A DNA stretch of 64,000 nucleotides from Ancylobacter crimeensis (lineage in GTDB: Bacteria; Pseudomonadota; Alphaproteobacteria; Rhizobiales; Xanthobacteraceae), in contig NZ_JALKCH010000005.1 in NCBI RefSeq assembly GCF_023016805.1, positions 310,001 to 374,000 of the forward strand, read 5' to 3'. Under the pieces are notes generated by a model, which searched no databases, was not told the DNA's origin, and worked only from the letters and a program-made list of their open reading frames with translations. Shown one piece after another: positions 27,971-34,637 of this stretch. Position numbers and translations under genes: made by a program. How positions within the stretch are numbered: the stretch's first letter is position 1; each line of letters begins with the position of its first letter.

Positions 27971-29221
27971 TCAGGGCTTCGGGGGCGGGTTGGACGGCGT
28001 GTACTGGGCGTTCGGGTTGGACTTGGTCAGGTCGCAGCCCGCCTCGCCGAGCCAGTACGGCTTGATGTCCTGCCAGACCTTCGGGAAGTCGATCGAGTGG
28101 TCGGCATTCACATGCGCCAGATAGATGGTGTGCGACATGTGCTGGCTCTTGGGGTCGATGCAGACCTTGCCCTCCGGGGCGTCCATGCAGACGTCGCCCT
28201 GCGCGATCACCTTGCGGATGTCCTCGCGCTTGGTCGACTTCGCGCGCTCCACCATCTGCTTGTAGAGATAGACCGCGAGATAGGAGTTCTCGGCCTCCTG
28301 GTTCACATAGGGCTCGTTCGGGAACTTGGCCTTGAACTTGTCGTAGAACGCCTTGGACTGCGGGCTGTCGACCTCCTCGATGTAGTTGGTCGTCACATAC
28401 ATGTCCTTGAGCGATGGCGGCTTGAAGCGCTTGTGCTCGTAGCCCTGGCCGACATTGACCGAGGAAGCCATCGGCAGGCCGACATTGGCGGCCGCGGCCT
28501 GCTCGTAATAGGAGGCCTGCGCGGTGCCGACGAGGAGCGTCACTACGAAGTCGGGCTTGGCCTTCTGGATGTTCTGGATGTTCTGCGAGAACTGGGAGAC
28601 GCCGAGCGGGATGAAGTCCTCGCCGACCATCTCGCCGCCGTGCTCCTTGACGATGTTGCGCACCCATTCGGCCGAGATCTGGCCGAAATTGTAGTCGGCG
28701 GCGAGCGTGTAGACCTTCTTGCCGTACTTCTCCATCATCCACGGGATGAGGGTCGAGAACTGCTGCTCGGGCACCGCGCCGGTGACGATCATGTGCGCGT
28801 CGCAGACGCCGCCTTCATACTGGTTGTTGTAGAAGGCGAAGCCGTCGAGCTGGTCGACGATCGGGCGATAGGCTTCGCGCGAGGCCGAGGAGAAGCCGGC
28901 GAAGACCGCGTCCACCTTGTCGCGCTGCAGCACGCGGCGCATGAACTCCTGGTAGCGGGTGTTGTCGGACTGGGTGTCGTAGATCACCAGCTCCAGCGGC
29001 CGGCCGTCGATGCCGCCGGCCTTGTTGATCTCCTCGGCGGCGAGCTGGATGGCGTGCACCTTGCCGATGGTCGCCGCGGCGAAGTCGCCGGACTGGTCCT
29101 CCAGCACGCCGAGCTTGATGGGGTCGGCGGCAAGCGCGCCGGTGATGGACTGGGCGACGCCGAGCAAAAGCGTCCCCGTGAGGGCTGCGGCTCGCAGCCC
29201 CCGCATGGTCTTCGCGGTCAT
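27971..29221 (-). CDS. Periplasmic substrate-binding protein of an amide/urea-type ABC transporter
   Basis: A 416-residue type I periplasmic binding protein. The signal peptide is about 31 residues (cleavage after ITGALA). The mature part opens with the Leu/Ile/Val-binding-type IKLGVLEDQSGDFA. It matches FmdD/UrtA-like proteins for short amides and urea better than amino-acid binders, given its neighbours. Extra cysteine pairs (GGVCDAH, DVCMDAPEGKVC) may form disulphides. ATG 29221 has AGGAGA 8 nt upstream. It is the third gene of the operon, directly after amiR, followed by strong hairpins and then the permeases. Confidence 0.92.
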   Translation of the reverse strand: MTAKTMRGLRAAALTGTLLLGVAQSITGALAADPIKLGVLEDQSGDFAAATIGKVHAIQLAAEEINKAGGIDGRPLELVIYDTQSDNTRYQEFMRRVLQRDKVDAVFAGFSSASREAYRPIVDQLDGFAFYNNQYEGGVCDAHMIVTGAVPEQQFSTLIPWMMEKYGKKVYTLAADYNFGQISAEWVRNIVKEHGGEMVGEDFIPLGVSQFSQNIQNIQKAKPDFVVTLLVGTAQASYYEQAAAANVGLPMASSVNVGQGYEHKRFKPPSLKDMYVTTNYIEEVDSPQSKAFYDKFKAKFPNEPYVNQEAENSYLAVYLYKQMVERAKSTKREDIRKVIAQGDVCMDAPEGKVCIDPKSQHMSHTIYLAHVNADHSIDFPKVWQDIKPYWLGEAGCDLTKSNPNAQYTPSNPPPKP

Positions 29222-29246
29222 GGAGGCTTCTCCTGGTGGAAGGTGC

Positions 29247-29906
29247 TTATCGTCCGGCGCGTTTCCCCGCGCCGTGTACCGGTTCGTTGGCGACGGGAGC
29301 CGTGGCTCCCGTGCGGGCGAGATAGGCCTCGCAATAGTCCTCGAGGCTCTGGCGGGCGCGCATGGCTTCGCGGCGCAGGCTGTCATAGGCCGCGTCGTCA
29401 TCGAGCGCGGACTGCTTCATCCGCGCGATGATCGCCTTCACCACCGCCCGGCGCCCGCGCCGGCGGCGGTCCATGTCGTCGAGGCGATCCTCAAGGTCGC
29501 CGCGCAACAGGAACTGGTTGATACCGAGGAACAGCGCCGTGTAGACCGCCGCGCCCTGCACCGGCTTGCGCAAGAAGGAGGTGGCACCGAGCTGGATGAG
29601 CTGCTTCAGCCGGCTCGGCGCCTCGACGCCCACCAGCCCGATCACCGGAACCGGCGGCAGCCGGAAGGTCGCTTCGTTCTCCAGCGCCACCGGATTGTCG
29701 AGGTCGCCGTCGATGAACAGGATGTCGCGCTCGGACTGGAGACCGGCCATCTCGATCTGAGCGCGTCCTCCCACGAGGGCGGGATAGCTCGCCGTCACCC
29801 CGAGCTTGCCGAGCGTCGCCTCCAGGGCTTCCACCGCCGGAAGGTTCGCGGTGACGATGAAGGCCCGTCCGCCATTGAAGTTCTGAAGCAGTCGCGGTGC
29901 CGTCAT
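29247..29906 (-). CDS. amiR: AmiR-type ANTAR transcription antiterminator
   Basis: A 219-residue RNA-binding regulator. The N-terminal half is a pseudo-receiver fold. The C-terminal ANTAR domain is visible around AIIARMKQSALDDDAAYDSL and LRREAMRARQSLEDYCEAYL. In Pseudomonas AmiR is held inactive by AmiC and, when amide is present, binds leader RNA and prevents termination. The start overlaps the amiC stop (ATGA), so the two proteins are probably made in matched amounts. An intrinsic terminator preceded by hexaloop-like hairpins lies upstream of amiC and is its likely target, making the operon autoregulated. Confidence 0.92.
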   Translation of the reverse strand: MTAPRLLQNFNGGRAFIVTANLPAVEALEATLGKLGVTASYPALVGGRAQIEMAGLQSERDILFIDGDLDNPVALENEATFRLPPVPVIGLVGVEAPSRLKQLIQLGATSFLRKPVQGAAVYTALFLGINQFLLRGDLEDRLDDMDRRRRGRRAVVKAIIARMKQSALDDDAAYDSLRREAMRARQSLEDYCEAYLARTGATAPVANEPVHGAGKRAGR

Positions 29907-31069
29907 CTTACCACTCGCAGCGAAGGGTTGCGGGGTGCCACCGCGAAGCGCGGGGCCGACTGGACGAGATAGGGGTCGGGCCGCACCGGCCCGTCCGCCT
30001 CGACCATTATGTCGAAGCGGGCATTGGTGTTCGAGATGCCGATGCGCGGGGTGAGGAAGGCGTGCAGGGTCTGCGGGTCGATGCGCACCTCGCCCTGCGG
30101 GGCGGTGAGGTGCTGGCCGGTGACCGCCGCCTTCACCGCCTCCAGGTCGTCGGTGCCGGCGGCGGCGAGCGCGCCGATCAGCAGCTTCATGGCGATGTAG
30201 GAGGCCTCCGCATCCGCCGACATGGACGGGCCTGCGGGGTAGGCGGCGCGATAGGCGCTGGTGAAGGCGTGGTTGGCCGGGGTGTCGAGCGAGGAGAAAT
30301 AGACCGAGGAGGACAGGTGCCCGTCCCACGCCCCGTGCCCGATCTCCTCCAGCTCCGGCTCGGACAGCGTGCAGCTCGCCACCGGGATGGTGCGCGGCTG
30401 GTCGATGCCGTGCTTCAGGCAGGCGGCGCGGAAGGCGCGGAAGAAGGCATAGGCGCTGGTGCCGATGAGGTTGTTGAACACGAAGCGCGGCCGCGCCTCG
30501 AGGATCGCCTCGATCACCTTGTCGACTTCCGTGTCGCCGACCGGCACGTAGCGCTCCGCCAGCACCTGCCCGCCGCGCGCGGTCATCGCCTCGCGGAAGA
30601 TCCGGGTGTTCTCCCACGCCCAGATGTAGTTCGAGCCGATGCAGAAGGCGCTGCGTCCCGTGGTGGCAAGCATGTAGTCGACGAGCGGCAGCACGTGCTG
30701 GTTGGGCGAGGCTCCGGTGTAGATGACGTTGTTGGAACTCTCGAACCCCTCATAGTGGGAAGGGTACCAGAGCAGCGCGTCATGCTTCTCGAAGCAGGGG
30801 ATCACCTCCTTGCGGCTGGAGGAGGTGTAGCACCCCACCACATGCCGGATGCCGGAGGTGATGAGCTCGTGGCTGAGCATCCGATAGCGGGCCAGGTCGC
30901 CCTCGGGGTTCACCACCACCGGCTCGATGCCGGGGCCGGTGCCGGCCGCCGCGTGCTCGGCAATGGCGAGCAGGGCGCCGTTCAGCATGGAGCGCGCAAC
31001 GAGGCTGTAGGGGCCGCTCGTGGAGAGCATGACCCCGACCCGAAAATGCTGTGCGCCACGCCCGTTCAT
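29903..31069 (-). CDS. amiC: AmiC-type amide sensor, negative regulator of AmiR
   Basis: A 388-residue type I periplasmic-binding fold without a signal peptide, so it stays in the cytoplasm. The start MNGRGAQHFRVGVMLSTSG leads straight into strand one. Family segments include VVGCYTSSSRKEVIPCFEKH, LLWYPSHYEGFESSNNVIYTG and IGSNYIWAWENTR. By analogy with P. aeruginosa AmiC it binds small amides and releases AmiR. ATG 31069 is the first gene of the operon, 55 nt after a leader terminator. In Pseudomonas amiC lies downstream of the amidase; here the regulators lead. Confidence 0.93.
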   Translation of the reverse strand: MNGRGAQHFRVGVMLSTSGPYSLVARSMLNGALLAIAEHAAAGTGPGIEPVVVNPEGDLARYRMLSHELITSGIRHVVGCYTSSSRKEVIPCFEKHDALLWYPSHYEGFESSNNVIYTGASPNQHVLPLVDYMLATTGRSAFCIGSNYIWAWENTRIFREAMTARGGQVLAERYVPVGDTEVDKVIEAILEARPRFVFNNLIGTSAYAFFRAFRAACLKHGIDQPRTIPVASCTLSEPELEEIGHGAWDGHLSSSVYFSSLDTPANHAFTSAYRAAYPAGPSMSADAEASYIAMKLLIGALAAAGTDDLEAVKAAVTGQHLTAPQGEVRIDPQTLHAFLTPRIGISNTNARFDIMVEADGPVRPDPYLVQSAPRFAVAPRNPSLRVVR

Positions 31070-31123
31070 GCGTCCCGACCAACTCCCGCCCCCCGGATCG
31101 ATGCGCCGGGAAGGCCTGAAACA

Positions 31124-31156
31124 CAAAACGCCCGCCGGCCGTGTGGCCGCGGGCGT
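31124..31156 (-). terminator. Leader terminator upstream of amiC
   Basis: On the minus strand arms ACGCCCGC and GGCC pair with GGCC and GCGGGCGT (one bulged G, ACAC loop), followed by TTTTGTGTTT. It lies between a promoter and the first gene, not behind a gene, so it should stop transcription unless antitermination occurs. It is the logical target of AmiR. Confidence 0.8.
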
Positions 31157-31205
31157 CTTTGCCACCAACCTGCAGCACGGAATCCGTGCCGTCGTTGGAA
31201 ATGTT

Positions 31206-31240
31206 CACCGAATTTGGCGCGATTATGAGCATCCTTGCCC
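31206..31240 (-). promoter_or_regulatory. Candidate ANTAR dual-hexaloop RNA motif in the amide operon leader
   Basis: In the transcript, GGGC-AAGGAU-GCUC (31240-31227) is a 4-bp stem with a six-base loop having A at position 1 and G at position 4, as ANTAR targets require. Seven nt later CGCC-AAAUUC-GGUG (31219-31206) forms a second hexaloop with A1 but U rather than G at position 4. A longer hairpin GCACGG-AUU-CCGUGC (31189-31175) and then the terminator follow. The first loop fits well, the second only partly. Confidence 0.5.
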
Positions 31241-31254
31241 CGCGCTTGATTTTT

Positions 31255-31283
31255 AGGCTGACCCCTGGCCGTGGATTTGTCAA
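31255..31283 (-). promoter_or_regulatory. Candidate promoter of the amide operon
   Basis: On the minus strand a perfect -35 TTGACA lies at 31283-31278. A 17-nt spacer leads to CAGCCT (31260-31255), a poor -10. The predicted start falls just before the hexaloop hairpins, giving a leader of about 180 nt that contains the terminator. Confidence 0.5.
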
Positions 31284-31387
31284 GTGTCTTGCGTGTCGCT
31301 CCGGTAGGTCGGATCGAGAATCCTGTGCGCGGCGGGATCATGGCTCTATCCGTAGATGCCCCCGTTTCATGCTGGCGGATGCTTATT

Positions 31388-31406
31388 TTCTACCTACATA
31401 GTAGAA
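31388..31406. promoter_or_regulatory. Candidate Rrf2 operator
   Basis: TTCTAC-N7-GTAGAA is a perfect inverted repeat, extended on both sides by TATT and ATA with one bulge. It lies 27 nt upstream of the Rrf2 gene start, where autorepression would be expected. It is the only AT-rich palindrome in the divergent 363-nt gap between amiC and the Rrf2 gene. Confidence 0.5.
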
Positions 31407-31432
31407 TACAGGACAAACAGGATTCGCATTCC

Positions 31433-31882
31433 ATGCTGACCGCCAAAGGCAAATACGGCCTCAAGGCGATGATCCACCTCGCCGCGCTTGAGGCCGGGCA
31501 GATCGCCATGGGCGCCGAGATCGCCGCGGCCAACAACATCCCGAAGAAGTTCCTCGACGCCATCCTGCTCGAACTGCGCAATGCCGGCATGGTGCGCACC
31601 AAGAAGGGGCCCGGCGGGGGCTATGCGCTCTCGCAATCGCCGAAGAACATCCGCGTCGGCCACATCATCCGCGCGCTGGACGGTCCGCTGGCGCCCATCC
31701 AGTGCGCCAGCAAGAGCGCCTTCGTGCCCTGCGAGGATTGCCGCGACCTGCCGAGCTGCGAGGTCCGCATCACCATGGCCAAGGTGCGCGACGCCATCTC
31801 CGACATCCTCGACCGCATGACGCTGGAGGAGATGGTCGCCTTCGGCAAGACCGCCCATCCCGACCTGATGTATCATATCTGA
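31433..31882 (+). CDS. Rrf2-family transcriptional regulator with cysteine cluster
   Basis: A 149-residue winged-helix regulator (MLTAKGKYGLKAMIHLA, then NNIPKKFLDAILLELRNAG and KKGPGGGYALS). Four cysteines at residues 91, 100, 103 and 109 (C-x8-C-x2-C-x5-C) lie where IscR and RirA bind an Fe-S cluster, so sensing of iron, sulphur or oxidants is likely. Spacing differs from classical IscR (C-x5-C-x5-C). ATG 31433 has AGGA 10 nt upstream. It is divergent from the amide operon. A perfect palindrome before it may be its own operator. Its regulon is unknown. Confidence 0.9.
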   Translation: MLTAKGKYGLKAMIHLAALEAGQIAMGAEIAAANNIPKKFLDAILLELRNAGMVRTKKGPGGGYALSQSPKNIRVGHIIRALDGPLAPIQCASKSAFVPCEDCRDLPSCEVRITMAKVRDAISDILDRMTLEEMVAFGKTAHPDLMYHI

Positions 31883-32035
31883 CGCACCACCCCTCCCTTT
31901 TTACCATGGACACGGTCTTCCATGGCGCTATGCCGGTGCGGCAGTCTATGAGACGGTCATCATGCCGTGCCGGCCCGGCCTTTCAGGCCATCCGCCGGCG
32001 CGATCAAGAACCAGGGCAGATCAAGGAAGGCGCAG

Positions 32036-32293
32036 ATGAAGAAGATCGTAACCATCGCCATTCTCGGCCTGATGGTCGCCGGCTGTACCACGACTGAGCG
32101 CCGCGCCGGCACCGGCGCGCTGATCGGCGGCGGCACGGGCGCGGTGATCGGCGGCATCGCCGGCGGCGGCACGGGCGCGGCCTGGGGCGCGGGCATCGGC
32201 GCGGCGTCCGGCGCTTTGATTGGCGCGGCCACCACCCCGAAGGATTGCTGGGCCCGCGACCGCTACGGTAACTCGGTCCGCGTGCGCTGCTGA
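32036..32293 (+). CDS. Small glycine-zipper lipoprotein
   Basis: An 85-residue predicted lipoprotein. The signal sequence MKKIVTIAILGLMVAGC ends in a lipobox with Cys17. The mature part is a long glycine zipper (GALIGGGTGAVIGGIAGG and further copies), similar to OsmB and the 17-kDa surface antigen group, and ends in DCWARDRYGNSVRVRC with two cysteines. AAGGAAGG lies 5 nt before the ATG, and a clean terminator follows. Likely anchored in the outer membrane. Function unknown, perhaps envelope stress. Confidence 0.85.
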   Translation: MKKIVTIAILGLMVAGCTTTERRAGTGALIGGGTGAVIGGIAGGGTGAAWGAGIGAASGALIGAATTPKDCWARDRYGNSVRVRC

Positions 32294-32300
32294 GTCGCGA

Positions 32301-32324
32301 GGACGGCGGCACCAGCCGCCGTCC
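32301..32324 (+). terminator. Intrinsic terminator after the lipoprotein gene
   Basis: A perfect 10-bp stem GGACGGCGGC / GCCGCCGTCC with an ACCA loop begins 8 nt after the stop codon and is followed by CTTCTC, a weak pyrimidine tract. Confidence 0.75.
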
Positions 32325-32699
32325 CTTCTCGCACCGGTTCAACGCATGACCATGGCCGGGCCGACCCGCGATATCCCGCGGGTGTCGATGCTTTGCCATC
32401 AACCCGCGGCTGGCTTGTCCTCGCGCCGTCCCGATCCCGGCTCATGGCTCGGGTTGCGCACGACAGTCTCCGCCTGCGACCGGCGTCCGCGACGCGCGAA
32501 CCGTGCGATTGGCGCGCCGTCCGGCGTCCGCCGTCGCGTCCCGCCGCGCCGGCCCGCTTCACATGCCCACGACCCCGACCTTGCGGCCGGAAGGGGAGCC
32601 GTCCCGGCGGGTCGGCTTCACGGATGACGCTGCGCAAGGCAGCGGCCCGCCCGGATCGCGACCGCGCGGCCGGATCGGATGTGCTCCACAGGGGTGCGG
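32325..32699. other. Intergenic stretch, nothing recognised
   Basis: Open frames on both strands here have biased, arginine-rich translations and no ribosome sites. No gene, RNA or repeat could be supported. Regulatory signals for the iron cluster start at 32700. Confidence 0.5.
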
Positions 32700-32729
32700 T
32701 TGACGGCATTACATTAGAGTATCTCTAAA
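32700..32729 (+). promoter_or_regulatory. Promoter region with candidate Irr iron-control box
   Basis: TTGACG (32700-32705) may be the -35. At 32713-32729 lies the 17-bp palindrome ATTAGAG-TAT-CTCTAAA, which agrees with the Irr box pattern TTTAGAA-N3-TTCTAAA at all but three positions. It would overlap the -10. Control of the ECF sigma gene by iron is typical, so the position makes sense. The match is by eye. Confidence 0.45.
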
Positions 32730-32808
32730 TCATTGATATTGTGCGGCTTTTTCTGTCCGTCTAAAACGACGCGAGGCTGGTGGCGGCGGCGCGTTCGAGG
32801 GGAGGCAG

Positions 32809-33309
32809 ATGGCGGGAGAGCTGAAGGCGGCATTCAGCATGCACGCCCCCGAGCTCGGCCGCTTCCTGCGGCGACGGCTGGGCGACCCGCATGCGGCGTC
32901 CGACCTCGTGCAGGACACCTTCCTGCGCGTGGTCGAGCGACCGGAGACGCGGGTGCAGGATCTGCGCGCCTATCTGTTTGCCATTGCCCGCAACCTGCTG
33001 CTCAACCACGTGAAGCAGGAAGCCCGCCGACGCACCGATGCGGTGCCGCATGAGTGGATGGCGGAGGTTGCCGCCGACGTTCCCACGCCGGAGGACGAGG
33101 TGCATTCCCGCCTCGAACTGGAGCGCCTGCACCGCCTCATCGCCGCCTTGCCGCCCCGCACCCAGCAGATCTTCGCGCTCAACCGCATCGACGGGCTTTC
33201 CCACGCCGATGTTGCCCGTCGGCTCGGCCTTTCGGAGAGCGCGGTGCAGAAGCATCTGGCGCAGGCCGTCCTGCATGTGACCCGCGCCCTGCGCGGGCAG
33301 GGCGCCTGA
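32809..33309 (+). CDS. ECF sigma factor, FecI-like
   Basis: A 166-residue sigma-70 family member with region 2 at about residues 10-75 (DLVQDTFLRVVERPE, LRAYLFAIARNLLLNHVKQ) and region 4 at about 105-160 (LPPRTQQIFALNRIDGLSHA, VARRLGLSESAVQKHL). It is followed by a FecR anti-sigma gene and a TonB receptor with a signalling domain, the classical cell-surface signalling trio for a siderophore. GGGGAGG lies 4 nt before the ATG. It should activate the receptor promoter, and its own expression is probably iron-controlled. Confidence 0.93.
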   Translation: MAGELKAAFSMHAPELGRFLRRRLGDPHAASDLVQDTFLRVVERPETRVQDLRAYLFAIARNLLLNHVKQEARRRTDAVPHEWMAEVAADVPTPEDEVHSRLELERLHRLIAALPPRTQQIFALNRIDGLSHADVARRLGLSESAVQKHLAQAVLHVTRALRGQGA

Positions 33310-33502
33310 ACGGGCGGCATCCGTCACCGCGACCGCCTCACATGCCTGCGCCTCATCTCCCGGCCGTTCTCCCTACCGTCCTTCCCGCCGTTCTTCCCCC
33401 CTCGCCATCCGCCCGCGACATCGTCTAAAAGCGCAAAAATGTCCCGCGCGGCAGTGTGGAATTTCCGTCCCCGGTTGTCTTAACCATCAGGGGCGAGGCT
33501 GG

Positions 33503-34519
33503 ATGATGGACGAGACGGTGAAGGCGGCGCAGTGGGAGGCGATCGAGGCGGCGGCGGCCGAATGGGTCGCCCGACTGGATGGCGGCCCGCTGGATGCCGC
33601 CGAGCGCATCGCCTTCCGCGACTGGCTCGACGCCCATCCCGACCATCGCCCGGCCTTCGACGAGGTGCACAGCGCCTGGCGCAGCCTTGATCCGCTGCGC
33701 GGGCGGGGCGAGGACTGGCGCAGGGCCGGGCCGCCGGCGGCGCCCCCGGCGCGGGGCCGCGCGGTGCGTCGCGGCGCGGCGGTGCTCGGCCTGCTGGCGG
33801 TGCTGGCGTTGGGCGCGCTCGGCCTCGACAGCCTCGGCTTCGGCATTCGCGACCTCGCGATCGCATGGCGGGCCGACCACCGCACCCTGGCGGGCGAGCG
33901 CCGCCATCTCTCGCTGCCGGACGGCTCGGAGGTCGAGCTCGGACCGGACAGCGCGCTCGCGCTGCATTATTCGGCCACCGAGCGACGGGTATCGCTGCTG
34001 GCGGGCGAGGCCTATTTCGCTGCCCGGCCGGTGTCGCAGGACGAGTCGCGCGCCTTCGTGGTCGAAGCCGGCGGCGGCTCGACCACCGCGCTCGGCACCG
34101 CATTCACGGTCAATCTGGAGGATGACTGTGCCGAGGTGGTCGCCCTCGAGCACAATGTGCGCGTCGCGCTGTCGACCCCGAAGCCGGCCGCCGGCGAGGA
34201 GGTGGTGCTCGCCCCCGGCGACGCGGTGCGTTATGGCGAGGCGCGCGGCCTCGGCCGGGTCCGGCGGGTGGATGTCGCGCGCAAGACCGCGTGGCGGCGC
34301 GGGGTGCTGGTGTTCGACGAGGAGAGCCTCTCCGATGCGGTGGCGACGCTGAACCGCTATCGCACCGGCCGCATCCTCGTGCTGGGCAGCGCGCTGAAGA
34401 GCCGCGAGGTGACCGGCGTGTTCCAGGCCAGCGATCTCGGCGACGCCATCGACGCCATCGCCGGCGAACTCGGCGCCCGCCGCCGCAGCCTGCCGGGTGG
34501 GCTGACTGTGCTCTATTAG
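33503..34519 (+). CDS. FecR-family anti-sigma regulator
   Basis: A 338-residue inner-membrane signal relay. The N-terminal cytoplasmic part (about 1-90) contains WVARLDGGPLDAAERIAFRD and an HPDHRPAFDE box that contacts the sigma factor. One membrane helix lies near residues 92-112. The periplasmic FecR domain runs from about residue 125, including RTLAGERRHLSLPDGSEVEL, and the C-terminal part meets the receptor signalling domain. It lies 193 nt after the sigma gene, with nothing else recognised in that gap, and before the receptor gene. The start may be either of two adjacent ATGs. Confidence 0.92.
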   Translation: MMDETVKAAQWEAIEAAAAEWVARLDGGPLDAAERIAFRDWLDAHPDHRPAFDEVHSAWRSLDPLRGRGEDWRRAGPPAAPPARGRAVRRGAAVLGLLAVLALGALGLDSLGFGIRDLAIAWRADHRTLAGERRHLSLPDGSEVELGPDSALALHYSATERRVSLLAGEAYFAARPVSQDESRAFVVEAGGGSTTALGTAFTVNLEDDCAEVVALEHNVRVALSTPKPAAGEEVVLAPGDAVRYGEARGLGRVRRVDVARKTAWRRGVLVFDEESLSDAVATLNRYRTGRILVLGSALKSREVTGVFQASDLGDAIDAIAGELGARRRSLPGGLTVLY

Positions 34520-34637
34520 CCACAGCCCGCACCCGACCGTCAAAAAATCGTCGCGGGACGTACGGTCACGGCGCCGTGAGTTGTCTCCCCCTTCGAGAGG
34601 CGGGCGCGAGGCGCCCCGACCGGGGGATGACGAGGCG

